Positions 15,471 through 24,448 of a DNA stretch of 32,826 nt are shown piece by piece. The DNA is from an uncultured Vampirovibrio sp. (lineage in GTDB: Bacteria > Cyanobacteriota > Vampirovibrionia > Gastranaerophilales > Gastranaerophilaceae), in contig CAJTXZ010000027.1 in NCBI GenBank assembly GCA_910583725.1, positions 1-32,826 on the forward strand, given 5' to 3'. Each line of letters begins with the position of its first letter. Position 1 is the first letter of the stretch. Made by a program: the position numbers and the translations under genes. The notes under the pieces are model-generated. The model was not told where the DNA came from. It made no database searches and worked only from the letters and a program-made list of their open reading frames with translations.

Positions 15471-15508
15471 ACAGGGTTTTGCCTGATATGACCCTGTGCA
15501 TCTTTTTT
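15471..15508 (+). terminator. Hairpin with T-tract at the 3' end of the phosphorylase gene
   Basis: ACAGGGT (15471-15477) / ACCCTGT (15491-15497), followed by GCATCTTTTTTA on the plus strand. It would stop plus-strand transcripts coming from the CheR-like gene and the hairpin element. On the minus strand it lacks a T-tract. Confidence 0.45.
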
Positions 15509-16808
15509 ATGCGTATATAAGTTCTTCTGCCTTTGGTTTTGTGTCTGAGTATTCAAAAGCATTTTGGGCAGAGATTTTTGCTTCTTCAAGCTTCTCGGGT
15601 TTTACATCGTTAAAATAAAGCGTTAAAATAGTTTCACCTTTTTGTACCTTATCGCCGGTTTTTTTCTTTAAAACGCAGCCTGCGCCGGGGTCTATACTGT
15701 CTGATTTTTTGTCTCTTCCGGCGCCAAGAAGCTTACAGGCCTTTGCAATGGCGAGAGCATCCAGTTTTGAAACATATCCGTCATTTTGTGCCTTAATTTC
15801 AATTTTGTTTTTGCCGACATTAAATAAGTTGTAATTATCTGTGCATTCAGGGGTTCCCCCTTGTGCTTCAATTATTTGTTTTAGTTTATTTAGAGCTTTT
15901 TTTGATTTTATTGCTTCATCTATTAAAACTTTTGCTTCATTAAAATCTTTTGCAATTTCAGACAAAATAAGGATTTTTGATGCAATTTGAACTGTTACTT
16001 CGTATAAATCTTTATTATAATTGCCTTTTAGGAATTCTATACTTTCAATAATTTCAAGTGAATTTCCGATATGAGTGCCCAGAGGCTGTTCCATAGAACT
16101 TATTATGGCTGAAATTTTTCTGTTCAGCCTTGCACCTGTTCTTATCATTAAATCTGCAAGTTCTTTTGCTTCTTCTTTTGTCTTTATGAAAGCGCCGCAG
16201 CCGTATTTAACATCTAAAACTATTATATTTGCACCGCTTGCAATCTTTTTTGAAACAACAGAAGCGCATATAAGGGCTTTATTGTCCACAGTTGCTGTCA
16301 CATCGCGAAGAGCATATATTTTGCCGTCCGCAGGGGTTAAATTCGGAGTTTGTGCTGAAATAGCGGCGCCTATTTTTTTAATCTGTTCCTTAAAATTAAA
16401 ATCTTTTAGTTCACAGTTAAAATTCGGTATGGATTCAAGCTTATCCACTGTGCCGCCTGTAAAACCAAGACCCCTGCCGCTCAATTTTGCACATGGCACA
16501 TTAAGCGCTGCAAGGATTGGGATTAAAACTATTGTAACCTTATCGCCCACGCCGCCAGTTGAATGTTTGTCCGCAACAATGTTTGAAATATCAGAAAAAT
16601 CAAGTATTTCGCCTGAATTAATGAAGGCTTCGGTTAAATATGCCGTTTCATCCTCGTTAAGGTCATTAAAGCATACGGCCATAAGCCAGGCTGCCATTTG
16701 ATAGTCTTCAATTGTGCCATCCATAAGACCCTGAATTAAAAAATTAATCTCTTCTTTTGTATGACTTTTGCCTTCTTTTTTCTTTTGGATAATATCAACA
16801 GCGCGCAT
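15507..16808 (-). CDS. Pyrimidine-nucleoside (thymidine) phosphorylase
   Basis: 433-residue phosphorylase that splits thymidine/uridine with phosphate to base and (deoxy)ribose-1-phosphate, for nucleoside salvage. Seen: the family signature SGRGLGFTGGTVDKLESIP; the phosphate-binding KHSTGGVGDK at 81-90; ALRDVTATV; SKKIASGANIIVLDVKYGCGAF; and the C-terminal domain with GAGCVLKKKTGDKVQKGETILTLY. Length and domain order (alpha, alpha/beta, C-terminal barrel-sandwich) match DeoA/Pdp; the symbol is left open between deoA and pdp. AAGGAG precedes ATG 16808. It lies 17 bases behind rlmH on the same strand and is probably its operon partner. Confidence 0.93.
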   Translation of the reverse strand: MRAVDIIQKKKEGKSHTKEEINFLIQGLMDGTIEDYQMAAWLMAVCFNDLNEDETAYLTEAFINSGEILDFSDISNIVADKHSTGGVGDKVTIVLIPILAALNVPCAKLSGRGLGFTGGTVDKLESIPNFNCELKDFNFKEQIKKIGAAISAQTPNLTPADGKIYALRDVTATVDNKALICASVVSKKIASGANIIVLDVKYGCGAFIKTKEEAKELADLMIRTGARLNRKISAIISSMEQPLGTHIGNSLEIIESIEFLKGNYNKDLYEVTVQIASKILILSEIAKDFNEAKVLIDEAIKSKKALNKLKQIIEAQGGTPECTDNYNLFNVGKNKIEIKAQNDGYVSKLDALAIAKACKLLGAGRDKKSDSIDPGAGCVLKKKTGDKVQKGETILTLYFNDVKPEKLEEAKISAQNAFEYSDTKPKAEELIYA

Positions 16809-16825
16809 ATTTTTCTCCTTAGTGT

Positions 16826-17266
16826 TTATTTATGGTAGGTTTCACCATTTAAGATTTTATAAGCCCGATAAATTTGTTCAATTAAAATAAAAACTGCTTC
16901 CTGATGTAAAAATGTTAATTTGGACATTGAAAATTTAAAATCGCTCATTTGCCTTGCTTCATTTGGAAGGCCCTCTGAGCCGCCTATTAAGAATATTATC
17001 TCATTATAGCCGCCATCTGTCTCTATATTTTTGATTTTCTGTGCAAATTCGGGGCTTGATAGGGGTTTTCCTTCTATCTCAAGGGTTATAATGTATGAAT
17101 TTATTTTATTATCCGACTTGTATAATGTTTTAGTAAAATCAGACATTGAGCCTGTTTCTATGATTTTTAGGGAAGTGTATCCTGTAAGTCTTTTTTTAAA
17201 CTCTTCTATTCCAAGCTTAAAATAAGGCTCTTTAATTTTCCCGTCAAGTACGATTTTTATATTCAT
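16826..17266 (-). CDS. rlmH: 23S rRNA (pseudouridine1915-N3)-methyltransferase RlmH
   Basis: 146-residue SPOUT-family methyltransferase acting on helix 69 of 23S rRNA in the assembled ribosome. Seen: EIIFLIGGSEGLP (knot loop for SAM, about 89-101), the C-terminal knot HQEAVFILIEQIYRAYKILNGETYHK, and YKSDNKINSYIITLEIEGKPLSSPEFA. It is slightly shorter than the 155-159 residues of better known members. It sits between the symporter gene (7 bases upstream) and the phosphorylase gene (17 bases downstream) on one strand, a probable three-gene transcript of unrelated functions. Confidence 0.94.
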   Translation of the reverse strand: MNIKIVLDGKIKEPYFKLGIEEFKKRLTGYTSLKIIETGSMSDFTKTLYKSDNKINSYIITLEIEGKPLSSPEFAQKIKNIETDGGYNEIIFLIGGSEGLPNEARQMSDFKFSMSKLTFLHQEAVFILIEQIYRAYKILNGETYHK

Positions 17267-17273
17267 TTAGATT

Positions 17274-18593
17274 TTATACAATTTCTTTATAGGTATCGTT
17301 GTTTAAAAGTTCGTAGTTTATTTCATTTTCATTATCCGCAATTATTGCGGCAACAACAGCGTCTGAGGCAACATTTACCGTTGTTCTCATCATATCAACA
17401 AGTCTTTCAAGAGCAAATAGGAAGCTGAAACCAACAACCAACTGTTCGGGAGTTAAACCTATGCCGTTTAAGACAAGCGCTATTGTAATAAGGCCTGCAC
17501 CCGGAATTCCTGCACAGGTAGATGAGGCTATTATTGCAAGGAAGGCTATCTGGAAGATTATTATCCAGCTTAATTCTACACCGTATGCCTGTGCTAAAAA
17601 TATAACGGCAACAGTCTGCATAAGGGCTGTTCCATCCATATTTAGAGTTGCGCCTAATGGCAAAACAAATGAACAAATTTTGCTTGAAATTCCTCTTTTT
17701 TCGCAGCAAGTGATGGTTAATGGCAACGTTGCAGAGCTTGATGCTGTGCCGAATGCCACCATTATAGCTTCTGTAATTGCTGTGTATAGCTTACCGACAG
17801 GAACTTTTGAAAATATTTTTAGCATTAGAGGATATACAAAGAAAAACTGAATCAAAAAGCCTAATGCTATAACAAGAAGATATTTCCAAACACCTTCAAA
17901 TATTGATATACCAAAGCTTGAAACAGAAGCAGCTGTGAGGGCGAATATACCGGGTGCTGCAAGGTACATAATCCAGTCTGTCACTTTCATTGTGGCGGCA
18001 AATATGCTTTCAAAGAATGAAACAACGGGACGGTTAATTTCGCCGATTTTTGCAAGTGCAACAGCGAAGATAAGCACAAATACAATGATTGGAACCATAT
18101 CCCCTGCGGCAAGGGCGTGGAATGGATTTTTGGGAATTAATCCTAAGAACATTCCGGTCATATTTGACTGCTGTTCTGCTATTGCTGTTGAAACATATCC
18201 TTTAATTTCTTCTGCAATGTCAGGGCTTATAAAGCTTTGTGCACCAAGGCCTGGCTTCATAACAAGTGCAAGGGTTGTACCTATAGCAACTGCTGCTACT
18301 GTTATTATGGCATAATAAAAAATCATTTTTTTGCCGAATTTTGCAAGCTGCTTGCTGTCTCCGATACTTGAAATCCCTATTATTATGGCGCTTATCACAA
18401 GCGGAATTACAACCATTTGAATTATATTAATAAAGGCTTGGCCAATTATATCTAAAATTTTGTGGGCTATAGGGTAATTATCCGCAGGAAAGAGTATGCC
18501 GACAATAATACCTGCCAATAGTCCGAAAAATATGTGTCCGTTCCTCTTTATTCCAAGCAATATGGCAATAAGTATCTGCATATGTATGCCCAT
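17274..18593 (-). CDS. Dicarboxylate/amino acid:cation symporter (DAACS family)
   Basis: 439-residue membrane carrier of the GltP/DctA/GltPh family, importing dicarboxylates or acidic amino acids with sodium or protons. Seen: the serine-rich hairpin AFGTASSSATLPLT, the ion/substrate motif PLGATLNMDGTAL, the second hairpin CAGIPGAGLITIAL, and the substrate-selecting helix ERLVDMMRTTVNVASDAVVAA with the Asp/Arg/Asn pattern (DxxRTxxNV). Eight TM helices plus two re-entrant hairpins are expected. It is the first gene of the run with rlmH and the nucleoside phosphorylase. Exact substrate not determined. Confidence 0.93.
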   Translation of the reverse strand: MGIHMQILIAILLGIKRNGHIFFGLLAGIIVGILFPADNYPIAHKILDIIGQAFINIIQMVVIPLVISAIIIGISSIGDSKQLAKFGKKMIFYYAIITVAAVAIGTTLALVMKPGLGAQSFISPDIAEEIKGYVSTAIAEQQSNMTGMFLGLIPKNPFHALAAGDMVPIIVFVLIFAVALAKIGEINRPVVSFFESIFAATMKVTDWIMYLAAPGIFALTAASVSSFGISIFEGVWKYLLVIALGFLIQFFFVYPLMLKIFSKVPVGKLYTAITEAIMVAFGTASSSATLPLTITCCEKRGISSKICSFVLPLGATLNMDGTALMQTVAVIFLAQAYGVELSWIIIFQIAFLAIIASSTCAGIPGAGLITIALVLNGIGLTPEQLVVGFSFLFALERLVDMMRTTVNVASDAVVAAIIADNENEINYELLNNDTYKEIV

Positions 18594-18726
18594 AAAATTA
18601 TCCTCTTTTTAAAATAGCCTTAAATAAAATCTGTGTTAATCATACTAATAATACAACTATTTCTGAACTATGGCAATAACAGGCTCAATCAAACAGATGA
18701 TTTTTCTCTTTTTTATTAAGTAAATC

Positions 18727-18753
18727 ATTATCTTTTGCGATAATAAAGATAAT
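18727..18753. promoter_or_regulatory. Inverted repeat upstream of the TPR gene (possible operator)
   Basis: ATTATCTTT (18727-18735) and AAAGATAAT (18745-18753) are a perfect 9-base inverted repeat with a 9-base spacer, between the divergent symporter and TPR genes. Binding by a regulator is inference only. Confidence 0.3.
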
Positions 18754-18791
18754 TTATTTGATAAAAAGTAAAGGTTTTTAAATCAGCACGA

Positions 18792-20465
18792 ATGTTTAAG
18801 CAAAAAAATTCACAGAATGCATTAAACTTGGATTTAGACATAATGCCAAAAGAAAACAAGACAGATCTTCTATCAAAAGCTACATTTGCTCATCAGCAAT
18901 ATTTAATAAGGTCAAATAATGAAGATTTGCTCAAGGCAATAAACTATTATATTGAGGCAATAAAATTAAATCCAGAGGTTTCAAGCGCCTATTACAGGCT
19001 GGCAAGCCTTTTGCATGAAAGCGGACAGATAGGAATTGAGAGTGCCTTGGAACAGTGCAGGCATGCTGTTGAAATTGACCCTGATAATGCCAATGCAAGG
19101 ATGTATCTTGGGTATTTTTTATCCCAGAATGGTGAATTTGAGGCTGCAAAGGAACAATTTAAAAAAGCAATTAAGCTAAAGCCATTATCTTCGTATAGGG
19201 CAAGAATGGTTATGGCGCTGACGCTTTTAGAGGATACGGGCTCAAAAAAACATGATTTTGTATCTTTTTCAAAGGCTCTTTTTTATATTTTTTCAGGCTC
19301 TTTGTTCTTCCTTTTTGATAAGGCAGGAATTAAGATGTTTTGTAAAAACATAGTGAACGACCTGAATTTTGCAAAATATAATGCTGTCGGTAAAATTTTA
19401 GAGACTACAAAACTTGATAAGAATGCGTATGAATTATATTCAAATGCGCTTGATAACACAAAAAATGCCCCTTTGTTTTATGAAAAGATGGCAAATATTG
19501 CAATAAAAAAACAAAGGCCTGAGGTCGCATTACAATGTTATCAAAATGCTGTGCAGTTATCTAATTATAATCCTGAAAAGATTGTTGATTTAATTGAATT
19601 TTTAGAGGCAAATTTCCCTCAGAAACTTGAAGATTTGATTGATAATTATACTATTCTAGTGAAAAAACTGCCCGGTTTTTCAAGAGGGTATTATGAGCTT
19701 GGAAATTTATACCTTAAAAAAGATGAAAAAATTAATGCCGTAAGTGCTTTTAAACTGGCACTTAAGGAAGAACCTAATAATCCCTTTTATCAAAATTCGC
19801 TTGCATATGCATATGTGCAATTAGAACAGTATGACAGTGCAATTGAACTATACAAGAGTGCTTTAGAAAATAATCCTGATAATGAATGGACGGCTGCAGT
19901 AGCGCAGGCTTTGGCTGCAATTTATCATAGAATAAAGGGGAATTTTGATGCTGCCATATCCATGCTTCAAAATGCGATGATTCTAACTAAAAATAAATCT
20001 GATATTTACCTTGCCCTTGCTGATATTTATTATGATACAGATGATATGGATGAGGCTATAAAATACTATACCCTTGCAGTTGAATCAGGATATAAGGATG
20101 CAAAGGCTTATTCAAGGCTTGCTATGGCATTTTGGGAAAAAGACTATATTGAGAACGCACTTGAATTTTACAATAGAGCCATCGACCTGGAGCCTGATTA
20201 TGAAATAGCATACAACAATTTAGGGGTTGTATATTTTGACGGGCTTAATGATGCAGACAGGGCAAAACCTTGTTTTGAAGCGGCTATCCGCCTGAATGAC
20301 GAGTACACAATGGCGCATTTTAATATGGCAAGATATTATGAGGCAAAATCTGATAAGATATCTGCTGCTAATGAGTATCAGCGCGCACTTGATTTAAACA
20401 AACTCTATCCTGAGATTGACAATGAAATAATACAGGAAAGACTGTTTAAGCTTTTTGAAACCTAG
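18792..20465 (+). CDS. TPR-repeat protein, 557 residues
   Basis: Protein-protein interaction scaffold made largely of tetratricopeptide repeats. Clear repeats include AINYYIEAIKLNPEVSSAYYRLA (about 49-71), HAVEIDPDNANARMYLGYFL (91-110), AAKEQFKKAIKLKP (118-131), and a second block from about 300 to 540 with AVSAFKLALKEEPNNPFYQNSLAYAY, SAIELYKSALENNPDN, EAIKYYTLAVESGYKDAKAYSRLA and NALEFYNRAIDLEPDYEIAYNNLGVVYFDG. A hydrophobic stretch near 162-176 (ALFYIFSGSLFFLF) interrupts the first block and might touch the membrane. There is no signal peptide. It is followed after 79 bases by a second TPR gene and then a diguanylate cyclase, all on one strand. Confidence 0.88.
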   Translation: MFKQKNSQNALNLDLDIMPKENKTDLLSKATFAHQQYLIRSNNEDLLKAINYYIEAIKLNPEVSSAYYRLASLLHESGQIGIESALEQCRHAVEIDPDNANARMYLGYFLSQNGEFEAAKEQFKKAIKLKPLSSYRARMVMALTLLEDTGSKKHDFVSFSKALFYIFSGSLFFLFDKAGIKMFCKNIVNDLNFAKYNAVGKILETTKLDKNAYELYSNALDNTKNAPLFYEKMANIAIKKQRPEVALQCYQNAVQLSNYNPEKIVDLIEFLEANFPQKLEDLIDNYTILVKKLPGFSRGYYELGNLYLKKDEKINAVSAFKLALKEEPNNPFYQNSLAYAYVQLEQYDSAIELYKSALENNPDNEWTAAVAQALAAIYHRIKGNFDAAISMLQNAMILTKNKSDIYLALADIYYDTDDMDEAIKYYTLAVESGYKDAKAYSRLAMAFWEKDYIENALEFYNRAIDLEPDYEIAYNNLGVVYFDGLNDADRAKPCFEAAIRLNDEYTMAHFNMARYYEAKSDKISAANEYQRALDLNKLYPEIDNEIIQERLFKLFET

Positions 20466-20544
20466 TCCCCAAAATTATCCGTCTAGCCTTGATTTATAAT
20501 AAAATGCGGGGCCGGATGCGGTAAAAATATTTTAGTGAATAATA

Positions 20545-21627
20545 ATGAGAAGATTTTTAAGAGTTTTTAAAAACACATCGGTTAGAATATTTGGTTTTTT
20601 ATTGTTTGTAATATTTATTGCAAGCATTTTTGTTTTTAAAGATTTTTATAAATCATTGTGGCACAAGTCTTTAAGCTTTTATTATGTTTATCTTGGGGAT
20701 AATTATTATAAAAAGCACAGGCCCCAGGAGGCTATTAATTCATATATAAGGGCATTAAATTTATATCCAAATCACTACAGGGCGCAGTATAATCTTGGAA
20801 ACCTTTATGTAGCTTATGAAGATTACTATTCGGCACTTGATTCTTATTCAAAGGCGCTGCAATTAAGGCCTGATTTTACTGTTGCAAGGATAGACTATGC
20901 AATAGTTTTGGCTGAGGCAACGTTTAATTATGATAAGGCAATACAAGAGTATGATTTAGCGATTGAAAAGATACCAAAATGGGTGTACATACCGTTTATT
21001 GTGGATAAAAAGCACTCATATAAGCACAATAAGGGTGTTGCTTATTATAATCAAGGTATAGCCTGGCGGGGAAAATCTCTTGCAAACGGCGAAAACCTTA
21101 TTTTGTCACGAAAATGTCTTGAGAGTGCGGTTGAATCTTATGAAAAAGCATTAAAGTCATTGAAAACTTATGATGTTTATTATAACCTTGCAATAGCACA
21201 TCATCTATTGAGAAATGCCGAATATGCCGGGTATTATTACTGCAAGGCCATAGAAAAAGAACCTATGAAGTATGAGGCGCATTATAATTTAGCCATTCTT
21301 CTTCGGGGAATGAAAAAATACGGCGCTTCTATTGAAGAATTTAAAAAAGCGGGTCTTATTCTTGATATCAGCGGAGATGGCAACAAGACAAGGTATATTT
21401 ATGATGTATTAAACGAGGTTAACCAGAAATATTCAGTATCTGAAGAGTATATTAATCTTGTTCAAAGGCTGGATGAAGAAAAAGAAAAACAGGCAAGTGC
21501 TCCGCAGAAGGGTATTACCTATGTAAAGGGTAAAATGCTTGTAACGGATGAATTTGACGGTGCTATGGTAAAAAATTTTAAGACATGTGCTAACAAACAA
21601 TATTTTGAGGACGGTATAAGGTATTGA
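20545..21627 (+). CDS. Membrane-anchored TPR protein, 360 residues
   Basis: An N-terminal TM helix about 14-32 (VRIFGFLLFVIFIASIFVF) is followed by TPR units: LGDNYYKKHRPQEAINSYIRALNLYPNHYRAQYNLGNLYVAYEDYYSALDSYSKALQLRPDF (about 51-112), YDKAIQEYDLAIEKIP, ESAVESYEKALKSLKTYDVYYNLAIAHHLLRNAEYAGYYYCKAIEKEP, and a final repeat ending in SIEEFKKAGLIL. The C-terminal 50 residues are charged. The repeats may face either side of the membrane; the basic start (MRRFLRVFK) suggests N-in, repeats outside. Its stop TGA shares bases with the TTG start of the diguanylate cyclase gene, so the two are translationally coupled. Confidence 0.88.
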   Translation: MRRFLRVFKNTSVRIFGFLLFVIFIASIFVFKDFYKSLWHKSLSFYYVYLGDNYYKKHRPQEAINSYIRALNLYPNHYRAQYNLGNLYVAYEDYYSALDSYSKALQLRPDFTVARIDYAIVLAEATFNYDKAIQEYDLAIEKIPKWVYIPFIVDKKHSYKHNKGVAYYNQGIAWRGKSLANGENLILSRKCLESAVESYEKALKSLKTYDVYYNLAIAHHLLRNAEYAGYYYCKAIEKEPMKYEAHYNLAILLRGMKKYGASIEEFKKAGLILDISGDGNKTRYIYDVLNEVNQKYSVSEEYINLVQRLDEEKEKQASAPQKGITYVKGKMLVTDEFDGAMVKNFKTCANKQYFEDGIRY

Positions 21628-23006
21628 AAAACAGCGAAAAAACCATTTATAATTTTTTGTTAAAACTAACGGATGTTTTTGTGGAATCAAAGACAGCATC
21701 TGAGCTTTCGGATAATTTGAAGAATGCATTTGCTGCGTTTATTGATGTTAAGGAGTTTAAGATTTTTCTTTTTGATGAAATATTAAATTCTCTTAAAGAT
21801 TTTACAAAGCCTTGGGAGGTTTTAAAGAAAAACTATCAGGCAAATATTTTAAACAGCTATTTTTGTTCATTTAAGTATAACACTACAGACTATATCAAAG
21901 AAAAGGACGTGCTTGTTTTCCCTGTTTATGAAGCCTCCAAACTTAAAGGAATTGTATATATTAACGGTGAAATAAAAAACAGGGCAGTCCTTGAAACCAC
22001 TCCGCTTATTTCAAAGCAGCTTTCTTTTGCTATGGGAAACCTTAAAAATTCAGAAGAGATGATGCTTCAAAGCAAGTTTCATAAGACAATGAGAAACATT
22101 GCAAAAATCATAGAAACGCAGTATGAACTCAATTATATTATGCCCGTTCTTGGCGAGATGATTGACGGGTTTATATCAGAGCATTTAATTTATGTATTTT
22201 TAAAAACCGCAAAAAAGAAAAGCTACAAGCTTGTTTGGCCAAATAAGTGTTCTGATGATAGGATTTTTGATTTTTTATCTGTAATAAATCCAAAGAGTAC
22301 TGCCATACTTGAAGATGAGGGCAGGATAGGAATTTTTCCCTTATTTTGCGGCGGCAAAATTTTTGGTGCAATTGCAGCAAAAAGTCAGAGCGAAAAATTA
22401 AGCGATAAGGATACGGATTACTTAATCGAAATTGCAAAACAAGCTTCTACCACGGTGGAGCGGGCAAGTTCTTATATGAAAATATTAGAACATGCGACAA
22501 TTGATGCCCTTACAGGGCTTAATAACAGGCACCAGTTTCATACCCGCCTGTATTCAGAGATTGCCAATGCAAAGAGGCAAAAGACTTCTCTTTGCTGCAT
22601 TATGACGGATATTGATTTCTTTAAATCTGTGAATGACACATACGGGCATGCTGTGGGAGATTGTGTCCTTAAAACCGTTGCAAAAACCATTAAAAAAGAA
22701 TTAAGGGAATATGACATACCATCAAGATATGGCGGGGAAGAGTTTACAATACTTCTTCCAAACACTTCCATTGAGGAGGCAACCCTTGTAGCAGAAAGGC
22801 TTCGCACCCAGATTGAAAAGAAAAAAATTAATATAGAAGATTACAGAATTGATAATGTATCGTCAATTTCTGTTACAATTTCAATAGGTGTATCTCAGTT
22901 TAATAATAAAATGAAAGAGCCTGAGGAACTGTATAGGAGTGCCGATTCAGCCCTTTATCAAGCCAAAGAATCCGGCAGAAACAGGGTAATTGTGGCAGAA
23001 GCATAG
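21624..23006 (+). CDS. Diguanylate cyclase (GGDEF) with N-terminal GAF-like sensor region
   Basis: 460-residue enzyme making the second messenger cyclic di-GMP from GTP. Residues 20-130 and 155-280 look like two GAF-type sensory domains (inference from size and beta-rich pattern; FPLFCGGKIFGAIAA is typical). The GGDEF domain spans about 295-458: DALTGLNNR, metal ligand TDIDFFKSVND (Asp329), inhibitory I-site REYD (361-364) five residues before the active-site GGEEF (370-374), and SADSALYQAKESGRN. Activity and product feedback should both be intact. It starts with TTG overlapping the upstream stop; GAGG lies 13 bases before it. No EAL domain is present. The operon links it to two TPR proteins, so it may respond to or regulate an envelope/pilus assembly. 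Confidence 0.92.
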   Translation: MKNSEKTIYNFLLKLTDVFVESKTASELSDNLKNAFAAFIDVKEFKIFLFDEILNSLKDFTKPWEVLKKNYQANILNSYFCSFKYNTTDYIKEKDVLVFPVYEASKLKGIVYINGEIKNRAVLETTPLISKQLSFAMGNLKNSEEMMLQSKFHKTMRNIAKIIETQYELNYIMPVLGEMIDGFISEHLIYVFLKTAKKKSYKLVWPNKCSDDRIFDFLSVINPKSTAILEDEGRIGIFPLFCGGKIFGAIAAKSQSEKLSDKDTDYLIEIAKQASTTVERASSYMKILEHATIDALTGLNNRHQFHTRLYSEIANAKRQKTSLCCIMTDIDFFKSVNDTYGHAVGDCVLKTVAKTIKKELREYDIPSRYGGEEFTILLPNTSIEEATLVAERLRTQIEKKKINIEDYRIDNVSSISVTISIGVSQFNNKMKEPEELYRSADSALYQAKESGRNRVIVAEA

Positions 23007-23371
23007 GATTTTTGGTTTTTGACCATTGCTTATTGTTGTTTTGCCTGTCAGGTTTATGTATTCTGATTATACGTTGAGGCTGTGCATTTATTTGTTTTCA
23101 TTTTACAATAAGTTTGATTTCGCTTTTTTCTTGTAATGGAGTGCCATATGCATATAAATAACCGTTCCGATAGGCTTCTGCGCAGCTTGAAGCCGTAAAC
23201 CGGTTATTTATATGCATATGGCACGGAATGAAAAGAAAACATTTAATGAACTATGAAATTGTGTTATTAACCATCCAAAATAATACTGTAGCCGGTTTGA
23301 ATTGCTGCTTTAGGTCTGTTTTTGTATAATTCCCGCCAAGGCAAATAAAATACTAATGTTTTTGGGCTTTA
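23007..23371. other. Intergenic stretch carrying hairpin element B
   Basis: It lies between the convergent diguanylate cyclase and CheR-like copy 2. The only structure seen is the hairpin element at 23080-23272. No gene is supported. Confidence 0.6.
23080..23272 (+). mobile_element. Hairpin element, copy B (MITE-like, about 193 bases)
   Basis: CTTTTTTCTTGTAATGGA precedes a perfect 24-pair stem (23141-23164 with 23201-23224), a 36-base loop with an inner stem GGCTTC / GAAGCC, then GGAATGAAAAGAAAACATT and a right end AAATTGTGTTATTAACC at 23272. The left terminal repeat is degraded, so the left boundary is set by alignment with the other copies (15268-15461, 31463-31653). The element lies on the 3' side of CheR-like copy 2 and points toward it. 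Confidence 0.7.
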
Positions 23372-24367
23372 TCAAGAATTTCCCCTTTGCAGCCTTTGGA
23401 AAAATTGTTCTATTCTATCAAGCCTTTCTTCACTGTATGCATTGCTATATGTATTGTTTTGGCCCTCATTTTTTTCAAAAATAAAGTTATTGTTAAATAT
23501 TACAAAATCTCCGGGGTTTTTAAAACCTGCGTCGTATAAGGCTTTTGGAAATTTATCAGAGTCCTTTCGTCCCTTTTCTCCATCAAAGTCATACTCTCCT
23601 AATACCACAACAGAGCCCGGTGCAAGCCTGTGATAGAGCTCGTTTGCGAAGGTTTGGTATTCATCCGGGTCTACATACGGCCACATATTGCGGCACATAA
23701 TAATGGAGGGTCTTTTTGAATCAATGTTTTTAATATCCTCTAAAATATTGCCATAGCTGAATTTTACAGGCGCTGCCGTTTGTTCTGTCAGCTTTTCTTT
23801 GCTTAATGCAGCAGTGTCTTGAAGTTCCTCATACCAGTCATAAAAATATTTTTCCTTCTCCTTTGTGCGTAAATGGAATATATCATTGATAGATTTAGTG
23901 CCATTTATTGTTTCTATATTATTTTCAGCCTGATTTTTTATATTTTTTTGTATTCTTTGTTCATCAATATCTTTTGCAATTATCGGGAAAAATTTTTGTG
24001 CACCGCCTTTAAATTTTTCCTGCAAAAGTATTGACATACTGTAGGCTTCGGAGCCGTTTGAGCAGGCGTAAACATATGTGTTTACTTTATTTATACCCTG
24101 AAATCTTTCTTGTATATAATTTGCAAAATATTTCCAGTCTAAATCGCCTCTAAACATTTCGGTTGTAGGGCGTGTGAATATTTTCCCATTATCTGTAATT
24201 TGGCCTCTTTTTATTTTTATTTCGTCTTTTTTTGTGACATCTTGCCTTTCAAATGCATCACATTCGGGCTGGTTGTTAAGTTTTAACCTGCAATCTTTTT
24301 TGTTTGAACATTTAAATGTAAGCGGGGAAAATGTGATTTTTTGAGGACTTATTGCTGTAATATTCAT
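23372..24367 (-). CDS. CheR-like SAM-dependent methyltransferase, copy 2
   Basis: 331 residues, paralogous to 14324-15262 and 24449-25453. Conserved points: DAFERQ; TEMFRGDLDWKYFANYI; NTYVYACSNGSEAYSMSILL (SAM loop; CheR has GEEPY, here SEAY); FFPIIAKDIDEQRI; FSYGNILEDIKNI; and MCRNMWPYVDPDEYQTFANELYHRLAPGSVVVLGEYD. The CheR_N helical domain is absent; the N-terminus (MNITAISPQKITFSPLTFKC) is a short low-complexity lead with two cysteines. The C-terminal 30 residues (SEERLDRIEQFFQRLQRGNS) are an extra helix not seen in the others. ATG at 24367, weak ribosome site. It lies 81 bases behind copy 3 on the same strand. The methyl acceptor is unknown. Confidence 0.78.
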   Translation of the reverse strand: MNITAISPQKITFSPLTFKCSNKKDCRLKLNNQPECDAFERQDVTKKDEIKIKRGQITDNGKIFTRPTTEMFRGDLDWKYFANYIQERFQGINKVNTYVYACSNGSEAYSMSILLQEKFKGGAQKFFPIIAKDIDEQRIQKNIKNQAENNIETINGTKSINDIFHLRTKEKEKYFYDWYEELQDTAALSKEKLTEQTAAPVKFSYGNILEDIKNIDSKRPSIIMCRNMWPYVDPDEYQTFANELYHRLAPGSVVVLGEYDFDGEKGRKDSDKFPKALYDAGFKNPGDFVIFNNNFIFEKNEGQNNTYSNAYSEERLDRIEQFFQRLQRGNS

Positions 24368-24448
24368 AGTTTTTCTTTCGTAATGTCTTATTTGTACTAT
24401 TTGGGCACAGGGGCACTATTGTTAGTGTTTATAAAAACCCCAAACAAT

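Noticed and set aside
16075..16701. Plus-strand frame of 208 codons
   Set aside because: Antisense to the nucleoside phosphorylase gene.
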